Assembly (NCBI GenBank): GCA_036374995.1 | Contig: DASUSS010000085.1 | Span: forward strand, 1-64,000 | Direction of reading: 5' to 3' | DNA: 64,000 nucleotides | Source: SH-MAG3 sp036374995 | Lineage (GTDB): Bacteria; Gemmatimonadota; Gemmatimonadetes; Longimicrobiales; RSA9 | Shown here: positions 55,073 to 64,000 of the stretch, piece by piece | How positions within the stretch are numbered: position 1 is the first letter of the stretch | How the letters are laid out: each line of letters begins with the position of its first letter | Notes under the pieces: generated by a model | The model's database searches: none | Seen by the model: only the letters and a program-made list of their open reading frames with translations | What the model was told of the DNA's origin: nothing | Made by a program: the position numbers and the translations under genes

Positions 55073-57232
55073 TCAGGGCAGCACGTCGAAGAGCAGCTGC
55101 ATGCCCGCCTCGAGGTGCTCGGCAATGTGACAGTGCAGCATCCAGCGGCCGGGGTTGGACAGCTCCAGCAGCAGCTCGACGGACATCCCGACCGGCACCA
55201 GGACCGTATCCTTCCACACGAGATTGCGGGTCGGCACTCCATTCACGGACAGGACGAGGAAGCGCTGGCCGTGGATGTGGATGGGGTGCTGCATCGCGTG
55301 CAGCGCATGCCGCTCGTTGCGGAGCCGCACGCGCACGACGTCGCCGACGCGCCAGGTGCGCCGGATATCCCGGTTCTCCGCGCCGCCGTCGCTGTCGCGG
55401 AGGACCCAGCGCACCTCGCGCGTGGTCGGCAGCCAGTCCATCATCGGCATGGTGCCCGCCCACTCGACCGGATTGAAGTAGAGCGTGTCGAGCCGCATGA
55501 GCCGGTCGAGCGCGAACGGGATCCCGCGATCCTCGAGCACGAGCCGGAGGTCGAGGTCGGGCGGGTCGTCGAAGTGCTCCCGGTAGCGCTCGATCTCGCG
55601 CGTGACCGACGGGTTCCGTCGCAGCGTAGCGAAGGCCGCGGTCAGGTCGGGTGCGGCGGCGTCGGCGGAGACGGCCACGGCGCCCAGCGTGTCGACCAGC
55701 GGCAGGAACGCGCCGACGGCGTGATCGATCGCCTGCACGCGATTCGTGAGCAGCGCGCTGCCCGGGGTCGTGAACTGTACGTCCACCACGTACCGCTCCG
55801 CCGGCGCGAGCACCACGCTCTCCACCCACTCCTCCCGCTCGAACCGGCTCACGTCCGACGCGACCACCTTCATGCGTGCGTGATCGAAGGAGATGTTGAA
55901 CGTGCGGGTGTTCGACGCATTGGTCAGGTGGAATCGCACGACCTCGCCGGCGCGGACTTCGGCCGACCAGCGGGGCTCGCCGTTCACGAGCAGCACGTTC
56001 CCGAAGCGGCCCATTGCGGCGAAGTTCGCGGCCTCCGCACCGTACGGCACGAGCCCGTCCTCGCCGAGCAGGATGTCATCCAGCATGAGCACCTCCTCGC
56101 GATGTGCGCGTCCGTAATGGCCGCGCTCGCGCGGCAGCACCATGAGGTTGCCGTACAGCCCCAGGTCCTGCTGGATGTCCTCCCGGTGATGCGGGTGGTA
56201 CCAGTAGATGCCGGCATCGGGGAAACGGATCGTATACGTGAAGGAGCCGCCCGGCTCGACGGGATCCTGCGTCACGTGTGGCACGCCATCGAACCGGTTG
56301 TCGAGGCGGACGCCGTGCCAGTGCACCGTCGTCTCATGGACGGTCTGGTTGCGGAATTCGACCGTGATGGTGGATTCCTCCGACACGTGGATCAGCGGTC
56401 CGGGATACTGTCCGTTGAAGCCGTACATCAGGATGTCGCGGCCCTTGAGCGAGCGGCGCACGAGTCCGGCGACGAGGCCGATGGTGTCACCGTCCCGAAC
56501 GCGCAGGAGCTCGCGCGGCCGGGCGCGCGGAACCGCCGCGGTGTCGCGCGCGGCGGGCAGGAACGGCGACACGACCGGCGCGAGGTGCTCGATGCCCATG
56601 GGTGCCATCGGCACGCGTGGATCGTGCGGCGGCATCGTCCAGCCGCCGCCTGCGCCGTGGCCCCCATGGGGCGATTGCTGCGGCGGAGCGGCGAGGAAGT
56701 GCGGGTCGCGCATGCGGGTGCTGGGCGAGAGGCCGCGAAGCACCACGGGGCCGCGCCGCTCCGTCACCGTATCGGCGGACTCGGCACTCACGAGCACGTA
56801 GTACTTGTTGAGGGCGATCTCGCCGGTCGGGTTGCGGCCGTTCCGCGCGGTCCCGAGCTTCGTCAGCGGAGCGAGGTTCGGCGGCGCGGCCCACGCGATG
56901 TAGGTCGAGTACTCGCCGAGCGTCGCGGGGTCGGGAAGGCCGCGGATGAAGATCGTCGTGCGGAAGCGGTGATGACCATCGCGCGTGACGGCCGCGCCGA
57001 ACGGCGTCGCTGCGGGTGTCAGCTGCACGACACCGGACGCGATCCGAAACAGGTCGGGCCGCGCAACCAGCTCGATGCAGTAGAGGTCCGTGCTCGGCGC
57101 GCCCGTGAGATCGAACGAGACGGGATCGGACGGGCAGAAGTCGATGGTCTCCGCGGGCGGCCGGGGCGCAGCGGTGTCGGGGCGCGACGCCGTGCAGCCG
57201 GCGAGCAGCACGAGCAGCGCGACCCTGCGCAT
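55073..57232 (-). CDS. Multicopper oxidase with extra N-terminal domain
   Basis: A 719-residue lipoprotein or exported protein (ALLVLLAGC). The first 240 residues are beta-rich and precede the oxidase proper (PVSFDLTGAPSTDLYCIEL, GEIALNKYYVLVSAES); this extension is not found in ordinary laccases. Copper ligands are complete: TVHWHGVRLDN, IYWYHPHHRED, QHPIHIHGQR and WMLHCHIAEHLEAGM. It should oxidise phenolics or metals with O2 in the periplasm or on the outer membrane. It begins with the ATG overlapping the SDR stop. Substrate unknown. Confidence 0.92.
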   Translation of the reverse strand: MRRVALLVLLAGCTASRPDTAAPRPPAETIDFCPSDPVSFDLTGAPSTDLYCIELVARPDLFRIASGVVQLTPAATPFGAAVTRDGHHRFRTTIFIRGLPDPATLGEYSTYIAWAAPPNLAPLTKLGTARNGRNPTGEIALNKYYVLVSAESADTVTERRGPVVLRGLSPSTRMRDPHFLAAPPQQSPHGGHGAGGGWTMPPHDPRVPMAPMGIEHLAPVVSPFLPAARDTAAVPRARPRELLRVRDGDTIGLVAGLVRRSLKGRDILMYGFNGQYPGPLIHVSEESTITVEFRNQTVHETTVHWHGVRLDNRFDGVPHVTQDPVEPGGSFTYTIRFPDAGIYWYHPHHREDIQQDLGLYGNLMVLPRERGHYGRAHREEVLMLDDILLGEDGLVPYGAEAANFAAMGRFGNVLLVNGEPRWSAEVRAGEVVRFHLTNASNTRTFNISFDHARMKVVASDVSRFEREEWVESVVLAPAERYVVDVQFTTPGSALLTNRVQAIDHAVGAFLPLVDTLGAVAVSADAAAPDLTAAFATLRRNPSVTREIERYREHFDDPPDLDLRLVLEDRGIPFALDRLMRLDTLYFNPVEWAGTMPMMDWLPTTREVRWVLRDSDGGAENRDIRRTWRVGDVVRVRLRNERHALHAMQHPIHIHGQRFLVLSVNGVPTRNLVWKDTVLVPVGMSVELLLELSNPGRWMLHCHIAEHLEAGMQLLFDVLP

Positions 57233-58011
57233 CACTGCGCCGGAGTGCGATCCACGACGTAGACGTTGCGCTGCGCCGTTGGCACCACGACGACATCGAG
57301 GATGTTGACGTGCTCGGGCAGTCCGGCGACGTAGCACACGGTGTCCGCGACGTCATCGCCCGAGAGCGGCCGGAACCCCTCGTAGACCTGCCGCGCGCGA
57401 TCCGCGTCGCCGCCGAAGCGCACGATCGAGAACTCGGTCTCGACGAAGCCCGGATCGACGCTCGAGATGCGGATCGGCGTGCCCTGCAGGTCGAGGTTCA
57501 TGCCGTCCGTGAGCGCCCGCACCGCGTGCTTCGTGGCCGCGTACACGTTGCCGCGCGGGTACGTCATGTGGCCGGCCGTGCTGCCGATGTTGATGATGTG
57601 TCCGCGGCCGAGCCGGATCATTGCGGGGATGAACGCGCGCGTGACGTTCAGCAGGCCCTTGATGTTCGTGTCGATCATGCGGTCCCAGTCGTCCGGATCG
57701 CTGTCCTGCAGGAAGTCGAATCCGGCGGCCAGGCCGGCGTTGTTCACGAGCACGTGCGGCACCGCATCGGCCGCCGCGAGCGCGGCAGCGGCGGCCTCGA
57801 CGCCGGCGCGGTCACGCACATCGACATCGTTGACGTGCACGTGTCTGCCGTGGGCCGCCTCCAGCTCGTCCGCCATCCGCTGGAGCCGCTCCAGGCGACG
57901 CGCCCAGAGGATGACCTCGGCACCCTCGCGCGCGAAGCGGCGCGCGCACGCAGCGCCGATGCCCGAGCTCGCGCCGGTGACGAGGATGCGCTTTCCTGAA
58001 ATGCGGTTCAT
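57232..58011 (-). CDS. Short-chain dehydrogenase/reductase (YdfG-like)
   Basis: A 259-residue classical SDR: cofactor motif LVTGASSGIGAACARRFA, NNAGLAAG, catalytic NIGSTAGHMTYPRGNVYAATKHA (Ser, Tyr, Lys). NADP(H) is likely from the Arg-containing WARRLERLQ after strand 2. Closest in style to YdfG/serine-3-hydroxy acid dehydrogenases. It is first of the six-gene minus-strand run and divergent from the M28 peptidase gene. Start ATG 58011. Confidence 0.92.
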   Translation of the reverse strand: MNRISGKRILVTGASSGIGAACARRFAREGAEVILWARRLERLQRMADELEAAHGRHVHVNDVDVRDRAGVEAAAAALAAADAVPHVLVNNAGLAAGFDFLQDSDPDDWDRMIDTNIKGLLNVTRAFIPAMIRLGRGHIINIGSTAGHMTYPRGNVYAATKHAVRALTDGMNLDLQGTPIRISSVDPGFVETEFSIVRFGGDADRARQVYEGFRPLSGDDVADTVCYVAGLPEHVNILDVVVVPTAQRNVYVVDRTPAQ

Positions 58012-58127
58012 GGTCTTCCACGGAGGTACAGGTTGGTCGCCGCGCAATCATAGGGTGCCAGCGCCCGGTTGCGCGAGGGCGGGCGGCAGCGCATCGTTCG
58101 GCAACCCACGTCACCAGAGAGAACTCC

Positions 58128-60659
58128 ATGATGCGACCGTGCGCAGCACACGCACGCGCCGCCGCGCTCATCGCCGCGGCCTGGCTGCTCCACCCGCTCG
58201 ACGTTCGCGCGCAGGCCGGCGAGCCGATTGGCGACGCCCCGTTCGATTCCAGCTACTTCGCGTGGCAGCGCGGTGATTTCATTGACGCACTGACGCGTCT
58301 GGATCGTCTGCTCGCGGGTCCGGATGCACACCGCTGGCTGGAGCCGGCCGCAGTGCTGACCGGCGAGCTGTTCGCGACGCAGGAGCTGACGACCGACGGC
58401 CTGGCGCCGACGTGGTCGCCCGACGGCCAGTACGTCTCCTGGGAGAGCGGTACGGGATCCGACCGGCGCGTCCACATCGCTCGCGTCGGCGATCGCGGCG
58501 CCCACACGGTCGCAACCGTGAGCGGGCGCGCGCCCGCCTTCGACGGTGCGGGCCGGGTATTCTACATCGTGGTGCCGGCTTCTCCGGAGCTCGCGCAGGC
58601 GCGCACGGACGTCGATGCCGCCGTGCAGGCGCGCAACAGCCAGGAGGCGTTCCGCGCGCGCACGCGCGTGGCGCAGCTGGAAGCCGCCGCTGCCCGGCTG
58701 ATGGTGCGGGAGCTGGCGAGCGGCCGCGAGGCCGCGGTGGACCTGGGCGGGATCGAGCCGCAGACCGTCGTGTTCCGACCCGGGGACGCCACGCCGCACG
58801 TGCTCGGAGCGACGGCCGGTGCGGGCAACGGCAGCGACCTCTACCGCATCGCTGACGGGACACCACGGAGAGTCACGACGGCCGACGGTCCGAAGCGCGA
58901 CATCGTCTTCCTCGCCGGCGACCGGCTGCTCTACTCGATCGACCGGCAGAGCTTCGCGATCCAGAGCCTCGCCACGGGCGCGGTCTCGATTCATACCGGC
59001 ACCCAGGTCACCCGCTCCGCCGATGGCAGCACGGTGTCGTTCGTGCGGCCGGATGCAGGCGAGTCCGTGATCACGCTGCTGCGCGCCGACGGCAGCGCCG
59101 TCGATGCGGTGCGTCGTGACGGACCCGTGGCGAATCCCGCGCTGTCGCGCGACGGCTCGCGCCTCGCCTATCAGGCGATGCCGCGTGAGGACTGGGAGCT
59201 GTTCGTCGTCGATGCGGCCGGGTCGGACGAGCGGCGCCTCACGCGTGAGGTACAGCACGACCTGCTGCCGCGGTTCATCGACGCTGATCGCGTCCTCGCG
59301 GTCATGGGCGAGGCGAGGCACCGGCGGTCGTACGTGTACGATCTGCGCACGGGTAAACGCACCCGACTCTTCCACAACAACACTGTGAGGACGGTCGCGC
59401 CGGAGTACGAGTGGGTCCTGTCACCCGACGGCAGGCGCGTGCTGATCGTCGCGGAGCGCGACGGCGACACCGTCTCGCCCGAGCGCGGCGTCTACCTGAC
59501 GGACCTCGATCGCCGCGTCACCGTCGAGGACGTGCAGTCGCGGGTCAGGCGGCAGCTCGCTGGCGAGCAGGCGCTGCGGGAGAAGGCGCGCGGGCTCTTC
59601 GCGGGGATCGAGGAGGCAGTGGCGGCCGCGACCGGCGACGTCTCGAGGGACCGGATCTACCAGTACGAGGCCGACCTGTTCCAGTTCGACTCGAAGCACA
59701 TCATGCAGCCGGGCAATGCGAAGGCGATCGAGTACATCACGCAGAAGCTGCGCGAGTTCGGGTACGATCCCGAGCTGCAGTGGTTCGAGCCGCGGGGTGT
59801 CCGCACGGCGAACGTCATCGCGACGCTGCCGGGCACAGTGCAGCCGGACGTGCTGTACACGGTGAGCAGCCACTTCGATTCCGTGGAGCGCGGTCCCGGC
59901 GCGGATGACGACACGAGCGGCACCGCCGCACTGCTGGAGGCCGCACGCGTGCTCGCATCGCGGCCCCAGTCCGCCACCATCCATTTCGCGTTCTTCACGG
60001 GCGAGGAGGCCGGCCTGCTCGGCAGCCGCGAATACGTGCGTCGCGCGGTGGAGAACGGTGACCGCCTGGTCGGTGCGCTCAACAACGACATGATCGGATA
60101 CGCGAACGATCAGCGTCTGGACAACACGATCCGCTACTCGAACGACGGCATCCGGGACATCCAGCACGGCGCGGCCATACTGTTCACGGACCTGATCACG
60201 TACGACGCGAAGTACTACAAGAGCACGGATGCGCACGCGTACTACGAGGCGTACGGCGACATCGTGGGCGGCATCGGCAGCTACCCGATCCTCGGCAACC
60301 CGCACTACCATCAGACGCACGACCACCTCGAGACGATCAATCATCAGCTGGTCGCAGAGGTCTCGAAGACCACCGTGGCGACGCTCATGAAGCTCGCCAG
60401 CTCGCCCTCTCGCGTGAAGAACGTGCGCGTCACCCGGAGCGGCCGCCGCGCCGACGTCAGCTGGGAGCCGCTGCCGGAACGCGACGTGGCCGGCTACCTC
60501 GTCGAGTGGGGGCCGGCCGGTGCCGTGCGCGGCAGCATGCGGGTGAACGGCACAGCCGCGCGGATCACCGATGTCGCGGCGGGTGACGAGATCCGCGTGA
60601 GCGGTGTGAGCGAGCGGGGCACACTCAGCTGGGATGCGGCCCGCGTCACCGCGAACTGA
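58128..60659 (+). CDS. Exported M28 peptidase with N-terminal beta-propeller
   Basis: An 843-residue protein. A signal peptide (LIAAAWLLHPLDVRAQ) is followed by a TolB/WD-like beta-propeller of about residues 60-440 (LAPTWSPDGQYVSWESG, NPALSRDGSRLAYQAMPREDWELFVVDAAGS, WVLSPDGRRVLIVAE), then an M28 zinc aminopeptidase: SSHFDSVERGPGADDDTSG, FFTGEEAGLLGS, NNDMIGYANDQ and HYHQTHDHLETI. The last 75 residues look like a fibronectin-type domain (VTRSGRRADVSWEPLPERDVAGYLVEW). It should release N-terminal amino acids from peptides outside the cell, feeding the peptide importer. Start is ATG 58128 or 58131. Confidence 0.93.
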   Translation: MMRPCAAHARAAALIAAAWLLHPLDVRAQAGEPIGDAPFDSSYFAWQRGDFIDALTRLDRLLAGPDAHRWLEPAAVLTGELFATQELTTDGLAPTWSPDGQYVSWESGTGSDRRVHIARVGDRGAHTVATVSGRAPAFDGAGRVFYIVVPASPELAQARTDVDAAVQARNSQEAFRARTRVAQLEAAAARLMVRELASGREAAVDLGGIEPQTVVFRPGDATPHVLGATAGAGNGSDLYRIADGTPRRVTTADGPKRDIVFLAGDRLLYSIDRQSFAIQSLATGAVSIHTGTQVTRSADGSTVSFVRPDAGESVITLLRADGSAVDAVRRDGPVANPALSRDGSRLAYQAMPREDWELFVVDAAGSDERRLTREVQHDLLPRFIDADRVLAVMGEARHRRSYVYDLRTGKRTRLFHNNTVRTVAPEYEWVLSPDGRRVLIVAERDGDTVSPERGVYLTDLDRRVTVEDVQSRVRRQLAGEQALREKARGLFAGIEEAVAAATGDVSRDRIYQYEADLFQFDSKHIMQPGNAKAIEYITQKLREFGYDPELQWFEPRGVRTANVIATLPGTVQPDVLYTVSSHFDSVERGPGADDDTSGTAALLEAARVLASRPQSATIHFAFFTGEEAGLLGSREYVRRAVENGDRLVGALNNDMIGYANDQRLDNTIRYSNDGIRDIQHGAAILFTDLITYDAKYYKSTDAHAYYEAYGDIVGGIGSYPILGNPHYHQTHDHLETINHQLVAEVSKTTVATLMKLASSPSRVKNVRVTRSGRRADVSWEPLPERDVAGYLVEWGPAGAVRGSMRVNGTAARITDVAAGDEIRVSGVSERGTLSWDAARVTAN

Positions 60660-60671
60660 CGCGCCCCGGTC

Positions 60672-61721
60672 TCAGGCGTTCTCGACCAGCAGTCGCTGCG
60701 TCGGATAGGCGAATTCGATCTCCGCTTCCTCGAACGCGCGGTGGATGTCGAAGTTGATCGCCTGCTGGATGTCCATGTAGGCGTTGTAATCGGGGCCGAG
60801 CACGTAATACACGGTCTCGAACAGCAGCGCGAAATCGCCGTAGCTGGAGAAATGAGCGCGGTCGAAGCGCGTGTCCAGCTGACGCTCGATGGCCGAGCGG
60901 ATCATTCCGGGGATCTGCTCGAGCTTGTGCCGCGGTGTCTCGTAGGTGACGCCGAGCGTGAACACGACGCGGCGCTGGTACATCCGCTTGAAGTTGCGGA
61001 TGCGCGAGCCGAGCAAATCGCTGTTGGAGAGCACGAGCTGCTCGCCGGACAGGCTCCGTACCCGCGTCGTCTTCAGGCCGACGTACTCCACGGTGCCCAT
61101 GAGGTCATCGACGATGATGAAGTCGCCGATGATGAACGGCCGGTCGAGCACGATGGAGAGCGAGGCGAACAGGTCGCCGAGGATGTTCTGGAGTGCGAGC
61201 GCGACCGCCACGCCGCCGATGCCGAGCCCCGCGACGAGCGCCGTGATGTCGAATCCGAGATTGCTCAGGCCGAGCAGGACGAGGATCGTGTAGAACGCGA
61301 GGCGCAGAATGAAGCCGACCGCGTTGATCGTCGTGGCGGTCGCTGCGTCCTCTTCGACCCGCCGTGCAATCTGCCGCTGGATCAGCGCATTGATCACGAC
61401 GGTGCCCCAGATCGCCGCCTGCGCCACGACGACCATGACGCCGGCGAAGCGAAGCGCGGTCTCGGCGCTGTCGCTCAGGACCAGGACACGGGACGCAGCG
61501 TAGAGGGAGACGAACAGGATGAAGAACGTCCTGGTGCGCCGGAGCGTATCGGCCACCATGTCGTCGGCTTCGTTGCGCGTGCGAGCGGACAGCGCGGTCA
61601 GCTGACGGATGACCAGCCGGCGGACCAGGTTCGCACCGACGTAGACTACGATCGCGACGGCGGTCGCGAGCACCCACGCACGCACGCTGTTGTTCAGGTA
61701 TGTCCAGTCCGGGAATGTCAT
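60672..61721 (-). CDS. Small-conductance mechanosensitive channel (MscS family)
   Basis: A 349-residue inner-membrane channel. Four predicted N-terminal helices lead to the pore helix (VAGLGIGGVAVALALQNILGDLFASLSIVLDRPFIIGDFI), the hallmark of MscS, followed by the beta-domain (GTVEYVGLKTTRVRSLSGEQLVLSNSDLL) and C-terminal vestibule. It releases small solutes on hypo-osmotic shock. The start ATG at 61721 avoids a long non-homologous leader. Its stop lies 12 bases from the convergent M28 stop. Confidence 0.95.
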   Translation of the reverse strand: MTFPDWTYLNNSVRAWVLATAVAIVVYVGANLVRRLVIRQLTALSARTRNEADDMVADTLRRTRTFFILFVSLYAASRVLVLSDSAETALRFAGVMVVVAQAAIWGTVVINALIQRQIARRVEEDAATATTINAVGFILRLAFYTILVLLGLSNLGFDITALVAGLGIGGVAVALALQNILGDLFASLSIVLDRPFIIGDFIIVDDLMGTVEYVGLKTTRVRSLSGEQLVLSNSDLLGSRIRNFKRMYQRRVVFTLGVTYETPRHKLEQIPGMIRSAIERQLDTRFDRAHFSSYGDFALLFETVYYVLGPDYNAYMDIQQAINFDIHRAFEEAEIEFAYPTQRLLVENA

Positions 61722-61797
61722 TGCGCTTCTCCGGTCGAGTATCGACAGGATGCCGGCCGCAAGGTAGGAGGCGTGTGGCGCGTGTGCAAAGCGGCGG

Positions 61798-63534
61798 TCA
61801 GTGCAGGAGTCCGGCCGTGACCGGATCCGTGCGATCGTAGAGTCGACCGAGCCACAGGATGAGCAGCGCGGCCTCGGCACTCGCCGCGACCACGGCAGCG
61901 GCGATGCCGACCAGTGCGGCACTCTCCCCGAGCAGCACGACGAGCGGAGCACCGACGAGTGCGCCCGCGGCGAGCGGCGGGATCGCGAGGATCGCGAGCA
62001 GCAGCAGTGTTCCGAACATCACGATCATGTTCTGGCCGACCGCTTCCATCCCGCTGGCGTCATGACCGCCGATCCGGATCCACGACGGATAGAGCAGAGC
62101 GAGCAGGTTCTGGATGATGACGGCGAGCGAATTCAGGACCGGGAGCGTGATCGTGGCGCCGGCGAACAGCAGGACCGCCGGCGCCGGCCGCAGCGTACCC
62201 AGCGCGGTGAGCAGCGCGAGGCCGGCCGTGGCGAGCAGGAGCTGGGGCACGGTCAGGGTGATCGTGGTGGCGGCGACTTCGGCGGCGGCGAGGTCGCGAC
62301 TCGGAACCGGGTACGTGCGCAGCTGCTCGAGGTGGCGGAGGTCCATGCGCAGGTCGTTGCGCACGCCGAGCGGGCCGAACACCGTGAGCATTGCGGCGAG
62401 TCCGAGCAGGGCCGCCGCGGCGAAGCGGATGATGTCGCGGCCGCTCGTACCGCCGTCGGCGATCCAGATGGCCATCGCGACGACGAGGATCAGGAACAGC
62501 ATCCCGCGCAGCGTGCGGACGGAGCGCTGCGCGTAGAGCACGTTCTTCCAGAAGATCGCGTAGGCACTGCGGCCGGTCGGCCGGAGCGGCAGCCACGGCC
62601 GCGCGATGCTCTCCTTGCGATCCCTCCGGGCGAAGCGCAGGCGGCCGAGGCCGCCGGCACGCACGGCGCGGAGCAGCGCATCCCGCCGCTGTCCCTCTTC
62701 CACGGCTGTCTCCTCGAATGCGGCATCGGTCCTCTGGAGCCACACGTAGTGGAGCAGGAGCACGAGGCACGCGCCGCCGAACGGCTGGAGCCAGTCGGCG
62801 ATGCCGGACGCGAGCGTCGGCGCGAGCAGCAGACGGAACGGCGCGAGTGCGAGGCGGGGACCCGGCTCGGCGAGCAGTGCGAGCAGCCGTTCACCGGCGA
62901 ACTCGACGGAGGCGTTCGCGCGGATGTCCGCGACGGCGTGCAGCAGCGCCCACACGAGCGCGCCGAACGCGGCGCCGAAGAGCAGGATCGGCACGATATT
63001 GCGGCGCAGTCCGCGCCGGCCCTGTTCTTCGGCGGCGGCGTGCACGAGCGAGGCCGCGATCTGGTGCTGATGCAGCGTGGCGAGCAGCAGCCAGAGCGAG
63101 AGCAGGCGCAGCGGCCAGGGCAGCGGCGTCCCGCGCATGAGGAGGGAGCCGATGATCGCGGAAAAGAGGATGGCGGGCTGGGCGTGCAGGATCTTGAAGC
63201 GAATGATCTGGGTGCGCGTGAGCGGAGCGGCGAGCAGCAGATTCGTCTCGGCGGGCGTGAGCACGAGGCCGTGACGATGACCGCCCCAGAGCCACCACCA
63301 CGATGCGAGCAGTGCGAGCACGAGCGGCCCGACCGTCCGTCCCGCCTGGAGCCAGGGTCCGCCGATCGCGTCGCCCGCCTCCCCGGAAGGCATCCAGCCG
63401 CCGAAGATGAAGAAGAAGTAGAGCACGCCGACGAGTGCCGCGACCGCGTAGCGGGGCGAGCGCAGCCGTCGTCCCTGCCGGAGCACGCGGTTGCGGACAT
63501 CGCAGCCGATGAAGTAGACGAAATGACGGGTCAC
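61798..63534 (-). CDS. ABC exporter permease
   Basis: A 578-residue inner-membrane protein with about 12-14 helices in two halves (residues 35-240 and 340-560) joined by a basic loop (RRDALLRAVRAGGLGRLRFARRDRKESIARPW). Features such as ETNLLLAAPLTRTQIIRFKILHAQ and LEQLRTYPVPSRDLAAAEV match type-2 exporters whose membrane loops are labelled by 'inner membrane, export' words like SAPLTR. Its ATG overlaps the stop of the ATPase gene, and both make one transporter. The substrate cannot be inferred. Confidence 0.85.
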   Translation of the reverse strand: MTRHFVYFIGCDVRNRVLRQGRRLRSPRYAVAALVGVLYFFFIFGGWMPSGEAGDAIGGPWLQAGRTVGPLVLALLASWWWLWGGHRHGLVLTPAETNLLLAAPLTRTQIIRFKILHAQPAILFSAIIGSLLMRGTPLPWPLRLLSLWLLLATLHQHQIAASLVHAAAEEQGRRGLRRNIVPILLFGAAFGALVWALLHAVADIRANASVEFAGERLLALLAEPGPRLALAPFRLLLAPTLASGIADWLQPFGGACLVLLLHYVWLQRTDAAFEETAVEEGQRRDALLRAVRAGGLGRLRFARRDRKESIARPWLPLRPTGRSAYAIFWKNVLYAQRSVRTLRGMLFLILVVAMAIWIADGGTSGRDIIRFAAAALLGLAAMLTVFGPLGVRNDLRMDLRHLEQLRTYPVPSRDLAAAEVAATTITLTVPQLLLATAGLALLTALGTLRPAPAVLLFAGATITLPVLNSLAVIIQNLLALLYPSWIRIGGHDASGMEAVGQNMIVMFGTLLLLAILAIPPLAAGALVGAPLVVLLGESAALVGIAAAVVAASAEAALLILWLGRLYDRTDPVTAGLLH

Positions 63535-64000
63535 GCTCGTTCGGTGAGCGCGAGGAACACGTCCTCGAGTCCGCGGCCGGCGAGTCCCGGCCGCTCGGCG
63601 ATGATCTCGTCCAGCGTTCCCATCGCCACAGCCTCACCCTGCTGGATGACGAGGATCCGGGAGCACAGCTCCTCGACGAGGCCGAGCAGGTGGGAGCTGA
63701 GGATGACGGCCGCGCCGCGGGCGGCACGGTCCAGGATCGTGCGCTTCATGCGACGGATCGCGCCCGGGTCGAGGCCGGTGAGCGGCTCATCGAGCAGCAG
63801 CGCGCGCGGCTCGTGCAGCAGGCCGCAGGCGATCGCGAGCTTCTGTTTCATGCCGCGCGACAGCTCATCGGGCAGCGCGTCGCGGCGGTCGGCAAGCTCC
63901 AGCTCCTCCAGCAGGCCCGCACCGCGCAGGCCGGCATCGGCGACACCGTAGATCCGGCCGATGAAACGGAGGTGCTCCGCCACGGTGAGATGCGGGAACA
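63531..64000 (-). CDS. ABC transporter ATP-binding protein, partial at window end
   Basis: The C-terminal 155 or so residues of an ABC exporter ATPase. The frame runs off the window at 64000. Visible: HLTVAEHLRFIGRIYGV, signature ELSRGMKQKLAIACGLLHEP (LSRGM form, common in ABC-2 exporters), Walker B LLLDEPLTGLDP and switch ILSSHLLGLVEEL. The Walker A part lies outside. A start inside the window at 63983 is not real, since homology continues upstream. It is coupled to the permease gene downstream by a 4-base overlap. Confidence 0.93.
   Translation of the reverse strand, partial: FPHLTVAEHLRFIGRIYGVADAGLRGAGLLEELELADRRDALPDELSRGMKQKLAIACGLLHEPRALLLDEPLTGLDPGAIRRMKRTILDRAARGAAVILSSHLLGLVEELCSRILVIQQGEAVAMGTLDEIIAERPGLAGRGLEDVFLALTERA

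Overview
The window looks like a chromosomal segment of a free-living, GC-rich (roughly 68-70%) Gram-negative bacterium. It is most consistent with Gemmatimonadota: a GWxTD-domain lipoprotein, many outer-membrane barrels and exported hydrolases, a multidomain Npt-like nucleotide transporter, and vegetative promoters of the form TTGAnn-N17/18-TAnnnT. This placement is inferred from gene content. I saw no rRNA gene, tRNA gene, CRISPR array, insertion sequence or prophage.

Layout. 0-9 kb: M20 dipeptidase and DUF192 lipoprotein, a lytic transglycosylase, Hsp33, a long GroES-like protein, two acyl-CoA dehydrogenases with YhbY between them, and a candidate short transcript carrying a 20-codon ORF with an extreme Shine-Dalgarno. 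8.8-17.7 kb: a leaderless DHp-only mini-protein, GcvH with its octanoyl/lipoyl transferase, a complete five-gene peptide ABC importer, and an ExbB/TolQ-type protein. 17.7-26.1 kb: GWxTD lipoprotein, Slt-type transglycosylase, cold-shock protein, DNA polymerase I, a large inverted array of 14-bp repeats, and SSB.

26.1-32.6 kb (minus strand) is a tightly packed operon: nucleotide-transporter/HEAT/cNMP fusion, response regulator, sensorless histidine kinase, exported kinase-fold protein, membrane-anchored metallophosphoesterase. It could be an extracytoplasmic phosphorylation system and is the most unusual unit here. 32.7-40.9 kb: an outer-membrane protein, a sigma-70 family factor with a terminator just upstream of its start, an AhpD-like protein with a DUF4126 protein, and two paralogous barrel proteins with proline-rich hinges, each preceded by a sigma-54-like -24/-12 element.

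40.9-47.9 kb (minus strand) is a near-continuous operon: Omp85-like protein, amidohydrolase, methyltransferase, FAD oxidoreductase, SRPBCC protein, ketosynthase. It looks like a small specialised-lipid or polyketide pathway. 47.9-64 kb: PEP carboxykinase, an HD phosphohydrolase, a six-gene minus-strand run (SDR, multicopper oxidase, exported amidohydrolase, cyanophycinase-like lipoprotein, DUF481 protein, cyclophilin), an exported M28 peptidase, an MscS channel and an ABC exporter cut by the window edge.

Together the genes suggest a heterotroph that degrades peptides outside the cell (M28, M20 and S51 families, peptide importer), uses fatty acids (two acyl-CoA dehydrogenases) with gluconeogenesis (PEPCK), and invests heavily in its envelope. 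Many neighbours overlap by ATGA or GTGA, so translational coupling is common.
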